Source: Pectinophora gossypiella (lineage: Eukaryota > Arthropoda > Insecta > Lepidoptera > Gelechiidae). From it: a DNA stretch of 64,000 nucleotides. Each line of letters opens with the position of its first letter. Within the stretch, counting starts at the first letter, position 1. The stretch lies in contig NC_065421.1 of assembly GCF_024362695.1 (NCBI RefSeq), forward strand, positions 310,001-374,000, written 5' to 3'. This document shows, in pieces, positions 34,069-46,604 of the stretch. The position numbers and the translations under genes were made by a program. The notes under the pieces are model-generated. The model was not told where the DNA came from and made no database searches. It saw nothing but the letters and a program-made list of their open reading frames with translations.

Positions 34069-34869
34069 ATAGGATTTATTACACCTACCTGTTCGACAGG
34101 TTAGATGCGTCAAGGTCACGGTGGTTGCCATGGTTACTCCCCACCAACTCCCGTTTTCCGATCAGATCGTGTAGTCTAATAGCAAATCGGCGGGTCGTAA
34201 CCATGGAAACCACGATCTCGAGCGAGTTGGTGGGGAGCATGGTATAACATACATACATACATACATAAACTCACGCCCGTAATCCCTAATGGGGTGGGCA
34301 GAGCCACAAGTAATCAAAGACAACTTGCTTGCAGCCACTGTTGATACGATGTCGTAAGCTGGATATGATGAACCTTATGGTGATAAGGGATCAGCCTATC
34401 GCCCATAACATGCATAGCATGGTATAAGAACACCAAATATGCTCAATCCTATAACAAGTCGCCATTGCTAGCTAATTGATGACGTAAGTTTTACTACTCT
34501 GTTACCATTAAATTGGTATCTCCAACATTCCAAGGACGTAAATTTTATTATTGAAATATAAGCGAATAACTGACTAGTGTATTTAATTACTATTACGTAT
34601 ATAAAAATCATAAAAACTGTAAGTAAATCTTTTACTAAAAGTTCAAAATTTCCTTGCAAAGGAAATATAAAACCATTGGTCGTAGGTAATTTTATTTTCT
34701 TACAAAATGGCAACTTAGAGCGGGATAACGTCAGCTGGGCTAACCTTGAAATGTTAGCTGTCTCTTTTGAGCATACCTGGTTTTCTTACACCGTGGTGGG
34801 GAGTAACCATGGTAACCACCCGTGACCTTTACGCATCTAGCCTGTTGGACAGGTAGGTGTAATAAGGCC
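34069..34869. mobile_element. Foldback element with about 80-bp inverted arms
   Basis: The left arm 34069-34147 contains 'attacacctacctgttcgac' and 'catggttactccccacca'. The right arm 34787-34869 is its complement with a few mismatches. The total is about 800 bp including a later insertion at 34248-34415. No transposase is present. Confidence 0.7.
34248..34415 (-). mobile_element. Retroposon R3 copy with 12-bp target duplication
   Basis: 168 bp bounded by AGCATGGTATAA (34236-34247 and 34416-34427). Its 3' end on the minus strand is a (GTAT)n-type tail. It is inserted in the foldback element. Confidence 0.85.
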
Positions 34870-35060
34870 TTAAAGTGAAACCCACGTAAACAGCTTTTTG
34901 AATAATCACATTCTGATGTGATATTTTTTTAAGAAAGCCTCGATTTCTTAGCTACTTTCCAATCGACGTTTCCCAAACACACGATAGATGGCGTTGTTAA
35001 GATTTTTTCCGTTTAAACTTCTAATTTCATGGATAACAGACATTCAATTCTGGGTTCATG

Positions 35061-36383
35061 TCATTGAAATCAAAATTTTTTACTTGACTTGAAACGTGCT
35101 TATCTATTGCCAGGTTTTGTTGACAAAATTCATATCCGAAGATTTATTAAAAAGGTGCTTACATAGTTTTCACTGGCGACGATTTATAGAAGATATATTA
35201 TTATAGGTAGGTACATATAGATAGATGTCTAGCTGTCTGATAGATAACAACGGCCTTAGGTCAGCGTTTAATTTCCAAAATTGCATATGACTGCGTCGTA
35301 ATTGAAATAGATAACTATTCCTATCATGTTGGACTTTAAACTATGAATAAACTCTCGGGGTATAGCAACTGAAAATTCCGCTGGGTGCATTTCTGATGCA
35401 GTGTTTGTTTTTTTTTCTTTGTTGTATCTTGTGATGCGTTTCTAAGATTTCATATTCAGAGGAGCATTTTTGTTTCCTTTTTGTCTACCTTCGTTGAATC
35501 TAATGGGATTTAGCTGGGTCATCTTTTTAAGTCTGCAAGTTGCAGGGATTAAAAAAGCAAATCCAGTTAGAAGTCTAGACAAAGATAATACAAAATATAC
35601 ATGCACACGTATAATAAAGAACAGTCGCTTCCGAAAAGGGAATACATTCGGAGCAGACAACGAGACGAAATTCAACATAAGCTCACGACTGTATCCCAAT
35701 TGGGGTAGTCAGACATCCATCGTAAGGTGAACTAAGTACCCACACCTCACCGAGCCTTCTGATAAACCAACGTGATAGGTCGAGCCAACTTGTAGTAACA
35801 AGTTTTCAGCAGAAAACTACACTGAAAGTAAATTAATAAATCATTAGCATTAATAAATTTTATTAGTGATTTTTAATTTTAATAATTTTTATGTATTTGT
35901 ACTTTTATTTTTTAACAATTTTTGTACTTATTTAGTGTTTATTATTATTTATTTTTTCTATGGACGTTATTATGGTCTGAAAATAAATTATTTGAATTGA
36001 ATTGAATTAGTGCAAGTCCGGTACCGGGGTTCCATTCCAACCGGTGCTCCCCAATTGAGAAGTAAGCCGCCGGACCACAATGACTAGTGAGAAAAAAAAG
36101 AACATGAATTTTCAGGTTTCGTGTAGAGAGATTAAATTTGTATCTGCTTGTATTTGGGGTTTACTCGGTAATTATTACCACCAAAACACTTCTTCAGTCA
36201 TCTCGCGATCATGGTACTAGCAACAGTGTCGAAATATCGGGAGTATCATATTCTCGATTTAACGCGGTAAACACCCGGTAATACGTGTTTTAATGTCTCT
36301 TTACTATAGTTACCTATTATACATCGCTGATCCCTATTTATCAAACGTATGCGGTAAAAGTTTTGACGCATTGATCTATACAT
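35061..36383. other. Repeat-poor stretch, no gene seen
   Basis: Contains a partial reverse SINE S2 (about 35675-35830) and the 'aaataaattatttgaattga' end of a LINE 3' UTR near 35985. Nothing else is recognised. Confidence 0.5.
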
Positions 36384-36640
36384 ACAGGGTGTTAGTGACA
36401 TCGTAACGAAAACTTTGAAGAATGATTCAGACCATGCGTGCAGAATGCATGTTGTAGATACATCTTTAATGTACCGCCGAGGGGTCATATTACACCATTT
36501 CTAAATAATGCCAGCATACTTAATATGCAGTATCGTAGACAGTTACACATTGCTTCCTTAATGTTCGACATAATAAAATTCAAAAATCCCGATTATCTTT
36601 TTTTCGAAACTGAAATTCCCACATTTTGATAAACGATACA
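36384..36640 (+). pseudogene. Half MITE M2 joined to a LINE C-terminal fragment
   Basis: 36384-36436 is the left arm of MITE M2. From 36430 the plus frame reads QNACCRYIFNVPPRGHITPF and MQYRRQLHIASLMFDI, a typical LINE ORF2 C-terminal motif. An (ATTT)n tract follows near 36815. Confidence 0.55.
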
Positions 36641-37392
36641 AAAGTGGGAATGAACCCCGAACTTTGCGCCCCCCTTTAAGTGTCCATCAACACAGAACAG
36701 TAGCATTCACTGGCAGTTTTCGCTACCATGCAACGAAGTGTTGGAATAATATTCCACCACCAATAAGAGCTCTTACATCAAAATTATCTTTTAAGGAAAA
36801 GTAAAAAAAAATATTTATTTATTTATTCAATGTTCTAGAACTATCTTTACAAGACTATCCCAATACAATAGTTCACTAGAAATATACATAATTATACAAA
36901 TCTTAAAGTAGGAGCAATTAATTATATAGTACATAGCATGTAACATATAAGGTGACCCTTCGGAATTCGGCCAGGCTACATATAAATATATCAGTCCTTA
37001 AAAAAAATACTTCTATATTGTCAGAAACAAGAAAATTCACAACTTCTTGCATAGGTGGCGAACACTGCTTTATAGTTATTTTATCTATGCATTTAGATTG
37101 TTATTATATACCTATAAAATATCAAACAAGTATCTTTTTATTATGTACGTAGGTATATCAGTAATTTTACAACGCATTTTTACGATTATCTTCTGCATGC
37201 ATTAATTATTAATTGTAAACAACGTCAATTAGTTCGGTTACCGTATCCGCGGTTTCCTCTATCCGGGTCGTAGCTGAAAATCAGCGATTTGCTCGAAAGG
37301 GCAAAAACTTGCGCTGAGCTACGAGTATGACGGTTTTGCGCTGCTGCAGCACACATACATACTCTTAGTTACTCTAGTCTTAGTTAACTTCA

Positions 37393-37628
37393 ACGGCCTC
37401 CGTGGTTCGAATCCCGGTGCGGACATACCTATCACAAAAATCACTTTGTGACCCTATTGATGATAGTTTGGTTGTACATTACAGGCTGATTGTCCGAAAG
37501 TAAAGTGATCCGTCCGTGCTTCGGAGGGCATGTTAAGCTGTTGGTTCCGGCTACTGTTTACTTAAGTATGTAGTAGTTACATGAGTCATCTCAGCCTTTG
37601 GCGCTCAATAGGAACCCTGACACCAGAT
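37393..37628 (+). mobile_element. SINE S1 copy with deletion in the tRNA head
   Basis: Starts 'aacggcctccgtggttcgaa', so the A box region is deleted while the B box remains. The body then follows S1 to 'aggaaccctgacaccag'. A reverse S1 fragment lies beside it at 37672-37770. Confidence 0.7.
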
Positions 37629-38319
37629 GAGAGAAGAGAATGGTAGTAAATGCGATATTAGTCTTCTTCTACCCTCGTATGTGTCATCATCTCTCGTGTC
37701 AGGGTTATCATTGAGCCGCCAAAGGCCCCTGACTTGACTCATGTAACGAATGCGTACTTAAAGATATTAGTAAAAAGAATATATTAGTAAAAAAGCGGGA
37801 TGTCGGTTCGAGTCACGAGTGTAAGAAGCTGAGCACAAAGTCCGAAATTCCTTCACAAAGATCGAGTCTTATAGTTCAAATTACAACCGATCGTGCGCAA
37901 GATCAAAGATCACTTGTAATAGATTTACTTAAGTATCATTGATAAAGAGCACGTTAACAGCAGCGAGGTTTCCATGCGACCTTATTGCTTACTGCACACG
38001 TGTTGCGCCGGAGTCGGTGGCACTTGCGATATCGAAATGACTTCACTTTAGTCTAAACTATCTGGTTTCTTCATGTTTATGCAGCCAGTCTGTAGCCTGT
38101 ACCATACTGCGGCTGCGCGTGTTTGGTCTAGGTCGCGGCCAGGTTGACTATAACGCGTGTTATGGCGAACCTACACTATGAAAGTTAGCTTCTCCGTAAG
38201 ATTCCTCATTCGATCATTAGTAGATTCATTTGATATGAATGTACTTACGTAACTTTTATTTTTATAGCCCGTACTTAGGGAAACTCACAAAGAGAAAATT
38301 TAATCGAAAAAAAAAACTG

Positions 38320-38392
38320 ATTCGAACGGGATTTGAACGCGCAGTTCTTGTCAAGCCGGAACGAGCGTGTTAACCATTACACCACTGAGTCC
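38320..38392 (-). repeat. tRNA-like sequence, probably a SINE head
   Basis: The minus strand has an A-box-like GTGGTGTAATGGTTAACAC and a B-box-like CGTTCAAATCCCG, but the stems pair poorly. It is more likely a decayed tRNA-derived SINE head than a working tRNA. Confidence 0.35.
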
Positions 38393-38509
38393 TCCTCCTG
38401 TCCATGCGAAATTTCTTCGATCGAATATTGAGTACTAGGTAATATTACTTAGACCGATAATTCTACAGTTACATGTATATTTATTTATTCTTTTAAAGAA
38501 CGTCTAGGT

Positions 38510-38672
38510 CCCTGTGCCGAGGTTTTTCTTGCAGCTTCTTTTCCCCGGCTATACAGGGTGTGAGAAGCTGCAATAGTTTTAGACGGATGAGACGTTCGTT
38601 ATGTAAAAATTGACGATTCAAAGTGTAACTATGTTACCTACTGAATAAAGATATGTTTGAATTTGAATTTAC
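38510..38672 (+). repeat. LINE 3' UTR fragment
   Basis: Ends 'tgaataaagatatgtttga' with a TTTGAA tail. Reverse copies occur at 51680-51790 and 53450-53590 (shared 'gctgcaagaaaaacctcgg' and its complement). Confidence 0.55.
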
Positions 38673-38949
38673 ATAGTTTTTGTCTCATCTTTTAAAAACA
38701 AGTCTTTCTACCTATACCCGATCCGATACTAAACTCTACCATACTACTCTTGCTTGTGCGCTTGACACAAAACAACACAAATACACTACACATATAACAA
38801 AGCTGCCGAGGAATGTGTGTATACACACCTCTGCCTACTCCATTAGGAACACAAGCATGATTCTATGTTGTGTTGTTGTTCTACGTTGGATTGGAAGCGA
38901 ACGAAAAACATAAAACAAGTTAACTAGGGATATACCCCTTAGCAAATCG

Positions 38950-39240
38950 CCGAAAAGTCGCCAGTGTGTCGGTATTCTACAGACTGCACTTCGGGGTGTG
39001 CTCGTGATCTACACGAGCTCATTCCACCATCCCCCTTTTATCTTCGGACTTCCAGACGTACGGCCGGATTCCATCCCTATTTGGTGGATATCCCAACTAT
39101 TCGCACAAAGCGCTTCGCATCGTCCTTCATTATGCGCACTGCTAAGAATTCTCTGCCGTCTTCTGTATTTCCGAATGCTTATAACCCGGGTGCTTTCAAG
39201 GCCAGAGTGAACAGGCACCTTCTGCGAGCTCCATCTTAGG
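38950..39240 (+). pseudogene. LINE ORF2 C-terminal fragment
   Basis: Plus-strand pieces in more than one frame read LIPPSPFYLRTSRRTAGFHP, then VDIPTIRTKRFASSF and PNAYNPGAFKARVNRHL. A reverse relative at 51990-52245 shares NAYNSGTFKAKVTRH. Confidence 0.6.
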
Positions 39241-39629
39241 CCAAGAGCAAACCCATCAAAGATAAAAAAAATATATAGTCATGAGTTTACGTTATGTTAT
39301 CAACAGGGTTTATCTGTCATCTGGATATGTAGTGTAAGGCAAGCCACGCGCCTGAAATCTATCTTATCAATCAATCAAATATAATCGGTCAATGTAAGGA
39401 TACACAGTACTTAATCGTTACTCGTGCAATTATTTATGACGCCAATTAGCGTCACGGAGTTGTGAATAGATACCAGAACACGAGCACATACTACTTACTG
39501 TCATTAATATTGACAATATAATAGAAATTAACTGGTTGAAACTAGCAACAGAAACTAATCAATAATTGCATGCATAGTTCAATAAGGTTTTGTTACTAAC
39601 ACTAATGGGAAATCAATTTTGCAATAATA

Positions 39630-41266
39630 CACTTCTCATCAAAAAAATCGAAACACTTCCGTTTTCATTGTTTCTGTCCGAATTTAACACAAAAAAGAAT
39701 TCATACGATGAAAAAAAATACATAAATGTATAGCTGGCAGTTTGGCCATTACAGTAATAAGCGAAAATTCTAAATTCAAAATTAGAATTTCATTTGTTTA
39801 TCTTATAAACGAAATGAATCACTGTTTTGAGACAAATGTGTGTTTAGGGTTGGAGTACATTTAGCGTTTAAAAACTAAAAATTGGCGCCTATCCTTAAAC
39901 TTTTTGTTTTTTATTTCAATACTGTGACTTTGGGACGTCTGAAAAAAGGTTTTTTTTTCTAAAACGTATGGATACTTCGCCCACAGAAGCCGCCCAAGTT
40001 GTGGCATTGCTGGATTCTGGCCTTAGTCAGCGTGTTGTGGCTGCAAGACTGCATCTAAGCCTGTCATCTGTTCATAGAGTCTATAAACGTTATCGGGAGA
40101 CTGGTTTGTTCACGCGCCGTTCAGGATCTGGCAGGAATCGGGTCACTTCTGAGCGAGATGATCGATTTATTGTAACAACTTCTTTAAGAAATCGACGCCT
40201 TAACGCTTTTCAACTGCAGCAGCGGCTTCGTGTTGTACGAAGGGTGGCTGTAAGTGACTCTACAATTAGAAGAAGGTTGAAGGATCGTGGACTGGTACCG
40301 CATAAGCCAGCAAATGGGCCGAAATTAACTGCAGACCATCGAAGAGCGCGCCTTAACTTTGCACGTGAGCACCTAAATTGGTCATACCTACAGTGGAGCA
40401 AAGTTCTCTTTTCTGATGAGTGTAAAATTATGCTGTATGGTAACGACGGAAGGAACAAGGTCTACAGAAGAGACGGAGAACGCTATGCACAATGCTGCAT
40501 TGAAGAAAAGGTCAGCTATGGTGGCGGTTCGTGGACGGTTTGGGGAGGAATCAGCGCCGACGGTAAGACAGAGCTTGCTTTCGTGTCTGGGCCACGTCTG
40601 CCTGCACTAAACTGTCATCGGTACGTCGAAGAGTGTCTCGAGCCTCATGTGATGCCCTATGCACATTTTATTGGCAACGGCTTCATATTCATGCACGACA
40701 ATGCTAGGGCTCACACCGCGGGCGTCGTACGAGATTATCTTAACGAAGTCGATATCTCTATTATGGAATGGCCAGCAAGAAGCCCGGACATGAATCCCAT
40801 TGAACATCTGTGGGATGAATTAAAGAGACGAATTCGAGCAAGAGATCCTGCCCCAGAAACACTTAGCCAGCTGCAAGATGCAATCCAAGAGGAATGGGAC
40901 AATATACCACAGCATGTGATCGTGACTCTCATCCGATCGATGAAGAACCGTATGGAAGCAGTAATTAGAGCTCGGGGAGGGAATACAAGTTATTAAATAA
41001 ACGTTTTTTAACTTTTTTTTTCATTTACGTGTGTTGTTTTATCCATTTCCTTTATACTCCATACGGAATAAAAATGACTCATTTAACAAAATACGAAACC
41101 TATGAAAAATTCATTTAAATTTAGAACATTAACATTAAGATTTGATAAGCTCATATTACTCACTATTAAACGACATTTAACATTTATTCCTAAATGTACA
41201 CATTTTTCTGATAATCCTGACAAAACGTAAACTTGCAAGGTGTTTCGATTTTTTTGATGAGAAGTG
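39630..41266 (+). mobile_element. Complete Tc1-type transposon
   Basis: 1637 bp with about 28-bp inverted ends CACTTCTCATCAAAAAAATC (about two mismatches over 30) and TA duplications at 39628-39629 and 41267-41268. The transposase frame inside is undamaged, so this copy may be recent and autonomous. Confidence 0.95.
39968..40996 (+). CDS. Tc1-family transposase, intact
   Basis: 342 aa, the usual size for Tc1 transposases. It begins MDTSPTEAAQVVALLDSGLS with paired helix-turn-helix DNA-binding segments in residues 1-110, including a GSGRNRVTSERDD hook. The DDE catalytic core follows: Asp150 (FSDECKI), Asp244 (FMHDNARAH) and Glu279 (SPDMNPIEHLW). The last two are spaced by 34 residues, giving the D,D34E signature. 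There are no stops or frameshifts. In the family this enzyme binds the inverted ends and cuts and pastes at TA. The start was chosen as the first ATG of the open frame; it is preceded by a 5' region of about 340 bp inside the element. Confidence 0.95.
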   Translation: MDTSPTEAAQVVALLDSGLSQRVVAARLHLSLSSVHRVYKRYRETGLFTRRSGSGRNRVTSERDDRFIVTTSLRNRRLNAFQLQQRLRVVRRVAVSDSTIRRRLKDRGLVPHKPANGPKLTADHRRARLNFAREHLNWSYLQWSKVLFSDECKIMLYGNDGRNKVYRRDGERYAQCCIEEKVSYGGGSWTVWGGISADGKTELAFVSGPRLPALNCHRYVEECLEPHVMPYAHFIGNGFIFMHDNARAHTAGVVRDYLNEVDISIMEWPARSPDMNPIEHLWDELKRRIRARDPAPETLSQLQDAIQEEWDNIPQHVIVTLIRSMKNRMEAVIRARGGNTSY

Positions 41267-41269
41267 TAG

Positions 41270-43044
41270 TTTATTGTCATCATTTAAGTGCAGTTTTGAA
41301 TTTTTTTTAATTAAAATGTGTTTGCTCTTGACTTCGTTCTTCCACGAGGATATCAAGGATATATTATATATTCTTGATTTGTTTTGCACATGTCCAAATA
41401 ACATGTAAAAGCGTCTGTATTTGTGTATGGCGTTGTTTAGCGGAAATCGATGTTTTTCTTTTTATTTTACTAGGGGAGCTTAAGCTCATATTTACAAAAT
41501 AATATATCATATAAGTAATTAAATGCTAATTGGCAACAAAATAGCGAGTGTTAACACCGAATGGGCATTGGTTTCCCTCTTGCGTTTTTGCGGATAGGGT
41601 GTGAATTTAAGATTGCAAACTCGACCTGCATTCGATTCGCTGTAAAAAATGAAAAAAAATCCGTGGAGTTTGAAGGAATTTAATAGCGTAAATTAATTTG
41701 TTTTGTTTCGTTTGAGTCTTAGTTGTCACAACTGTTACAATGTACACATCTCAATAACAAGCAAATTCGCTGACTTTTACCACTCCGTTTACTATCGTAT
41801 GACAAGGCCGCGACGTAGGACAACAGCATATAGTAAAGAATGATACTATGTATAGAGCCGTAACTCAGGACTGACAGGACTCAGGCAAACAGAAACTCGT
41901 GACAACATAAATTGTGGCGCGAATTATATCAAAGGCTTCGACCAATAAACACAGCGAATGCTGTCTACGTAGATAAACGTCATACGGCTATTGGTTAAAG
42001 CCCTCGATATAATTCGCGCAGCGCGCGGCGCGGTTGCCCATACCATCCATGCCGCGAGGGTTGGCCCATACATGCTGCATACAAAAGCTGTTTTGCAAGA
42101 AAGGGACGGAGCATTCCCCCACGATTGACCTTAAGCATCAATTACTCTGGTGTAAAATGAGATATATCTTCAGCATGTTGGCGAGAGTAGATTGGTGCGA
42201 TAAAAAGTACTCAATTACCCTATTTTTGAACGTATGCAACATGAAATGCAGTTACCATCTAAGTATTTTAATTGCCTATAATTATTATTTGCAAAGCAAC
42301 AGATTTACTAAATGCTAATCAATCACTAATTTCACCTAAATGCCCGGAAACACGTACGTGTTTTTTTCATTCGTTTAAGAGAAACATCGACGATACAACC
42401 AAGTAGACGCCCAATGATTTTATTTTTCGCATTAATTAATTCTATCAACTAGCGGAGGTGTGGTTCCTGGGCACGGGGGAAACGGAACACTGCGTTTTGA
42501 GTGTCGTGGTCGCGTTTGTCGGGTGACATATCCGATTTATCAGTCAGATGTCATGATAGAACCCGTTCGTCTGTTATCGGGAGTCTAGAGGCTGTAACGT
42601 TGATATATTTAGCAGATATATAAATGATTAATTAATTAGCCTATTAAACGTATAGGTATTTTAATCGTTTCTCTTATTATCTTGTAGCACGTGCCACAGC
42701 GGTTTTTATCTAGGTATATCTGTGCAGCTATTGCTAAGTCAGCAAATGACTCATTTTATAATTACTTTTCGTACGTGTCAATTGTTAGTTGTTATTAAAT
42801 AGTTTACATTATGTACAAAACATACATAAAGTCACGCCCGCTATCCTAAAAGGGTTAGCAAAGCCACGAAGACAAAACCTAGAAGTCCTTACCGTATGGT
42901 CTTCTTGTTTCGTTTGGGTGTGAGAACAATTATCGACGATGGATGACAGAACAGGAAAAATAAAATTGGAAGCAAATGTCGGGTTTAGTCAGATGCGCTA
43001 TGTTATTATCAGAACCAGAGTCGAAATTTTGTATCAAATTATAT
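41270..43044. other. No gene seen; contains a short perfect-armed hairpin
   Basis: Apart from the hairpin at 41917-42019 and an R3 fragment near 42815-42870, nothing is recognised. A locally GC-richer stretch lies near 42450-42550. Confidence 0.5.
41917..42019. repeat. 103-bp inverted repeat
   Basis: The outer arms GCGCGAATTATATC (41917-41930) and its exact complement (42006-42019) enclose imperfect inner arms GGCTTCGACCAATA and TATTGGTTAAAGCC. It may be a small MITE. Confidence 0.65.
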
Positions 43045-43366
43045 CTTCTTCTATGTGGGTTAAGAGGTGAATTACCAACCTCAGCAACCCTGGTGTCAGG
43101 GTTATTATTGAGCCGCCAAAGGCCCTTGATATAGCTCGTGTAACGAGCACGTACTAATATCAGTATGCAGTAATCGGGAACAACAGCTTATCGTGCCTTC
43201 CGAAGCACGGATCACCTTACTTTCGGACAATCAGGTGATCATACCTGTAATGTCCTAACTAAACTAGGGATCACAGGGTGATTTTTGTGATATGTCCCGC
43301 CGGGATTCGAACCCGGGACCTCCGGATCGTGAACCCAACGCTCATGCACTGGACCACAGAGGCCGT
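43045..43366 (-). mobile_element. SINE S1, near full-length copy
   Basis: Reverse orientation, tRNA head at 43290-43366. Flanking ATCAAATTATAT-type sequence on both sides is the target duplication. An R2 fragment follows at 43400-43510. Confidence 0.8.
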
Positions 43367-43510
43367 TATCAAATCAAATTATATATTCTTATAAATACAG
43401 CCCATACACGTCCCACTGCTGGACACAGGCCGCCCCTCAATCAACCGGAGAGGGAATAGAATATACTCTACCACCCTGGTCCACTGAGGATTGGTGGAAG
43501 TGTTATAAAT

Positions 43511-44671
43511 AAGCTTATAAAATTAGACAATAAGATTTTTGGAAAAACAACAGGACTGACAAAGTCGCTCGGCGACGAAAGCCTTTTATTTCAGATAAAG
43601 AATAAAAAACTAAAAAAAACTCTGTCAGTATGTCTCACAATCTGTCAGTATGTTTCTACCATATACCTGGACAAACGAACTGGTCGGGTTCTATGTTTTT
43701 TATTCTTTCCCTGTCCAGCTTAGGAGCTGAGAAGATGTTAATATTACACTGGCCTGCAAAACTAAGTACTGTTCATTTTCTTCTCTCTAAACTCTAAAGA
43801 AGAAGTTAAAGTTAAAAAAAGAAGAGTTTAGGAAGTTAGAGTTTTAAAATAAAAAAAACTGTTATATAGTTTTCTTTGCATCTATTAAACTATACATTAG
43901 TAACTTTTCGAGTCCTTTGTATTCCGAAAGTTTATCTTGTGTACTTAAAAAGTTATTATAATTATTAAAAGTGTACTACTTAGTATTGCCCCCAGAGACC
44001 CCGAAAACCGAACCGAATTATTAAAAATATTGTTCTCAATCCACCCCTATGTAATTGTTTGCATTATTTACATAGTTGTATGTAATGTAATGTTTGTATA
44101 GTGAGAAATACTTATATGTTGTTGTTAGTTTCTTTGATGGGCGAAATATTCCGTTTAGCAATTAGTTTGACGACTTTGACGCCACTGTCGGCAGTGAGTG
44201 ACAGCTGATTACAGAGTAGGTATCTCCCATCAAGAGGTCTACTTGGTCCTCTAACTGGCAAATTAAAAATAACACCGCACATTGCCACGTGTATCTATAA
44301 TTAGTACTACAGTTTCCTGCAGTCCTCATAGAAAATATAATCCATTTAGATAATAATAGTGTCAGCACTTGGGTATTGACCCTATTGCCTCTAGATCTCT
44401 GTATTTTTAGACGATACGGAAAATATTAACAATACATTTTGTACGCGCCACGAGTAGGTACTGTAAACTTTCTTCAATGTTTATACAAGTCCGTCCCCGT
44501 GACTCCAGCCGCGCGTGGTGCAGTATTTCTTAGTTTTACTACCCATAATTTGTGTTCGCGCGGTAATCTTTATTTTCCGCGATGAAAGTACTCAGGTCAA
44601 GAGGTCCTTTCTAACAGAAATAATTTCTAAATTCAGTACTTTAGTAACGAAGATTACCCAGCCGAGCGTCA
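43511..44671. other. No gene or known repeat recognised
   Basis: AT-rich with purine-rich tracts near 43795-43850. No coding signal. Confidence 0.5.
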
Positions 44672-44880
44672 AATCGTCAGGTCAGGTAAGCGGACCCTGT
44701 GAAAATGGGATAATGCTAGGGAGATGATGAGTTACGAAGCAGGCAGACAGGCAGTTGATTCTGTAAAAAAACCGGACGTGTGAAATCTTCAGTTTATGTA
44801 AGCAGAAGGGTCTGCTTACATAAACTGTATCCTGTGTTCACAGGGGTGAACACAGGATAACGCTAGAAAGGTATATAATT
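44672..44880 (+). repeat. Two R1 fragments in tandem
   Basis: 44672-44735 and 44746-44860 both contain R1 blocks ('gcggaccctgtgaaaa', 'ggcagttgattctgtaaaa'). The second also carries a short inverted duplication ('gtctgcttacataaactg' and complement). Confidence 0.55.
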
Positions 44881-45249
44881 TCTGAAGAGTACTGAACTTT
44901 ACAAAATGAGTATACTGAGATTAAGCACTCTATCCTGTGCAATTTGGACACTAGACTCCCCATCAAACGTCTTGTCAGACGACAATCAAAACAAAGACAT
45001 CTGCATTATTTTTGATACATATGAAAGAATCTATTAATACTTGTTCATATTTCAGCATAAAACTGTATATTTCGAATAAATAATAACTTCAGATCTTCCA
45101 CAAACAACTTCAAGTTGCTCGAGTATATTTCCCATTGCCTCTTGGCACTTGAAGGGCGCCAGTAAAACTCTGTCTTTTTGCACGTGCCAGAGGTTTCAAT
45201 AAAATGGCGCGATCCACAACAACACAATAATTTAGATTAGATTGCGAGA

Positions 45250-45310
45250 GATGCGCGCGCGCCGCTTACTTGCAGCCGCACTGGGTGCGTGACGTCAGCG
45301 GGTTGGTACT
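45250..45310. promoter_or_regulatory. CpG-rich patch with CRE palindrome
   Basis: A GCGCGC-rich stretch with TGACGTCA at 45290-45297 in otherwise AT-rich DNA. On the minus strand a donor-like GCAA followed by GTAAGC lies at about 45272. No linked gene is visible. Confidence 0.2.
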
Positions 45311-45535
45311 TATTATTAAACGTAACGTATTGTGATGGGTGATATAACGAACGTTGACTGTGAGCACAAGTAGTACAACCCGAGCCTGCTGCATCCGCGG
45401 CGTAACACGTGTAACTTAGTCACAAATGTGGGCCTTTCCAGATCACGTTCACAAGAGATATAGATGGCGCGGTGACGGTCACGAGTACTAATACTTATGG
45501 AGGGTCCCTGGCTTTAACTCCGAACGAACTTTTAC

Positions 45536-46060
45536 TTTGTGGTCCCTAGTTTGGTTAGGACATTACAGGCTGATCACCTGATTGTCCGAAAGTAAGACGA
45601 TCCGTGCTTCGGAAGGCACGTTAAGCCGTTGGTCCCGGTTACTACTTACTGTGTAAGTACGTAGTCGTTATAAATGAGTCATGTCAGGGGCCTTTGGCGG
45701 CTCAATAGTAATGACACCACGGTTGATGAGGTTAGTAATTCGCCTCAAAACCCACACGATAGAAGAAGACTCCAAACGAAAAATCTGGACCCGACTGAAC
45801 CAGTGTAGGACCAAACATGGAAAGTCGAACCATCACCTGCATAAATGGGGCTTAAAGGAGTCGCCATACTGTGAATGTGATCACCCGGATCAAACCGTAT
45901 CTCCCATAGTGAACGAGTGCCCTCTGCACCGGTTCCCAGGTGGCATAGCCGAGCTGCATTGTGTGACGGTTGCGGCAGAGACATGGTTAGGGGAACTTCA
46001 GCTGGATATATGATCCACGCAGGATGTTTTATTTTTGTCTGCCATACGCAATAATAATAT
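45536..46060 (+). mobile_element. SINE S1 (5'-truncated) followed by a LINE C-terminal fragment
   Basis: 45536-45768 is S1 from 'ggtccctagtttggttagg' to 'cacacgatagaagaaga'. Directly after it the plus frame reads NQCRTKHGKSNHHLHKWG and HRFPGGIAELH, the same protein end as 32262-32500. Confidence 0.7.
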
Positions 46061-46443
46061 GTATACACTTATGTCACATTAACTTTTTTGACAAATTGAA
46101 CCGTAAGTCTCATTAAATGTAAAATATGATAGTGCGACAGGGTTCTGAAGTGGGTATATGATATTACGCATGACTGTACAATTTTGCCTTCGTTTAACCT
46201 TCAAATTTCACGGATAACAGACCTATGCATCCTTTATCTTTGATTTTGGATGTAAATGATGACTCTTGTTATGGCTGAAGAAAGGAAACTAAAACTCAAT
46301 AACAATTACGCTTTAAAATTAGAATACATAGTAAAGAAAGAAAGAAAGAAACGTTTATTATAAAGGGACACCACAGTAACAAATATAAAACAAATATATA
46401 ATATAAAACACGGAGTAACACATAACTTACAATCAAACACATA

Positions 46444-46600
46444 CATAACATAACATAAATAGCCTATATACGTCCCACTGCTGGGCACAGGCCTCCTCTC
46501 AATCAACCGGAGAGGGTATGGAGCATACTCCACCACGCTGCTCCACTGCGGGTTGGTGGAGGTGTTTTTTTTACGGCTAATAGCCGGGACCAACGGCTCA
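46444..46600 (-). mobile_element. Retroposon R2 copy
   Basis: Reverse copy starting 'aacataaatagcctatatac' and running through 'caaccggagagggtatgg' to 'acggctaatagccgggacc'. Confidence 0.65.
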
Positions 46601-46604
46601 AACA

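Noticed and set aside
38320..38392. tRNA gene on the minus strand
   Set aside because: Box-like motifs exist but the T stem and acceptor stem do not pair properly. Recorded only as a tRNA-like relic.
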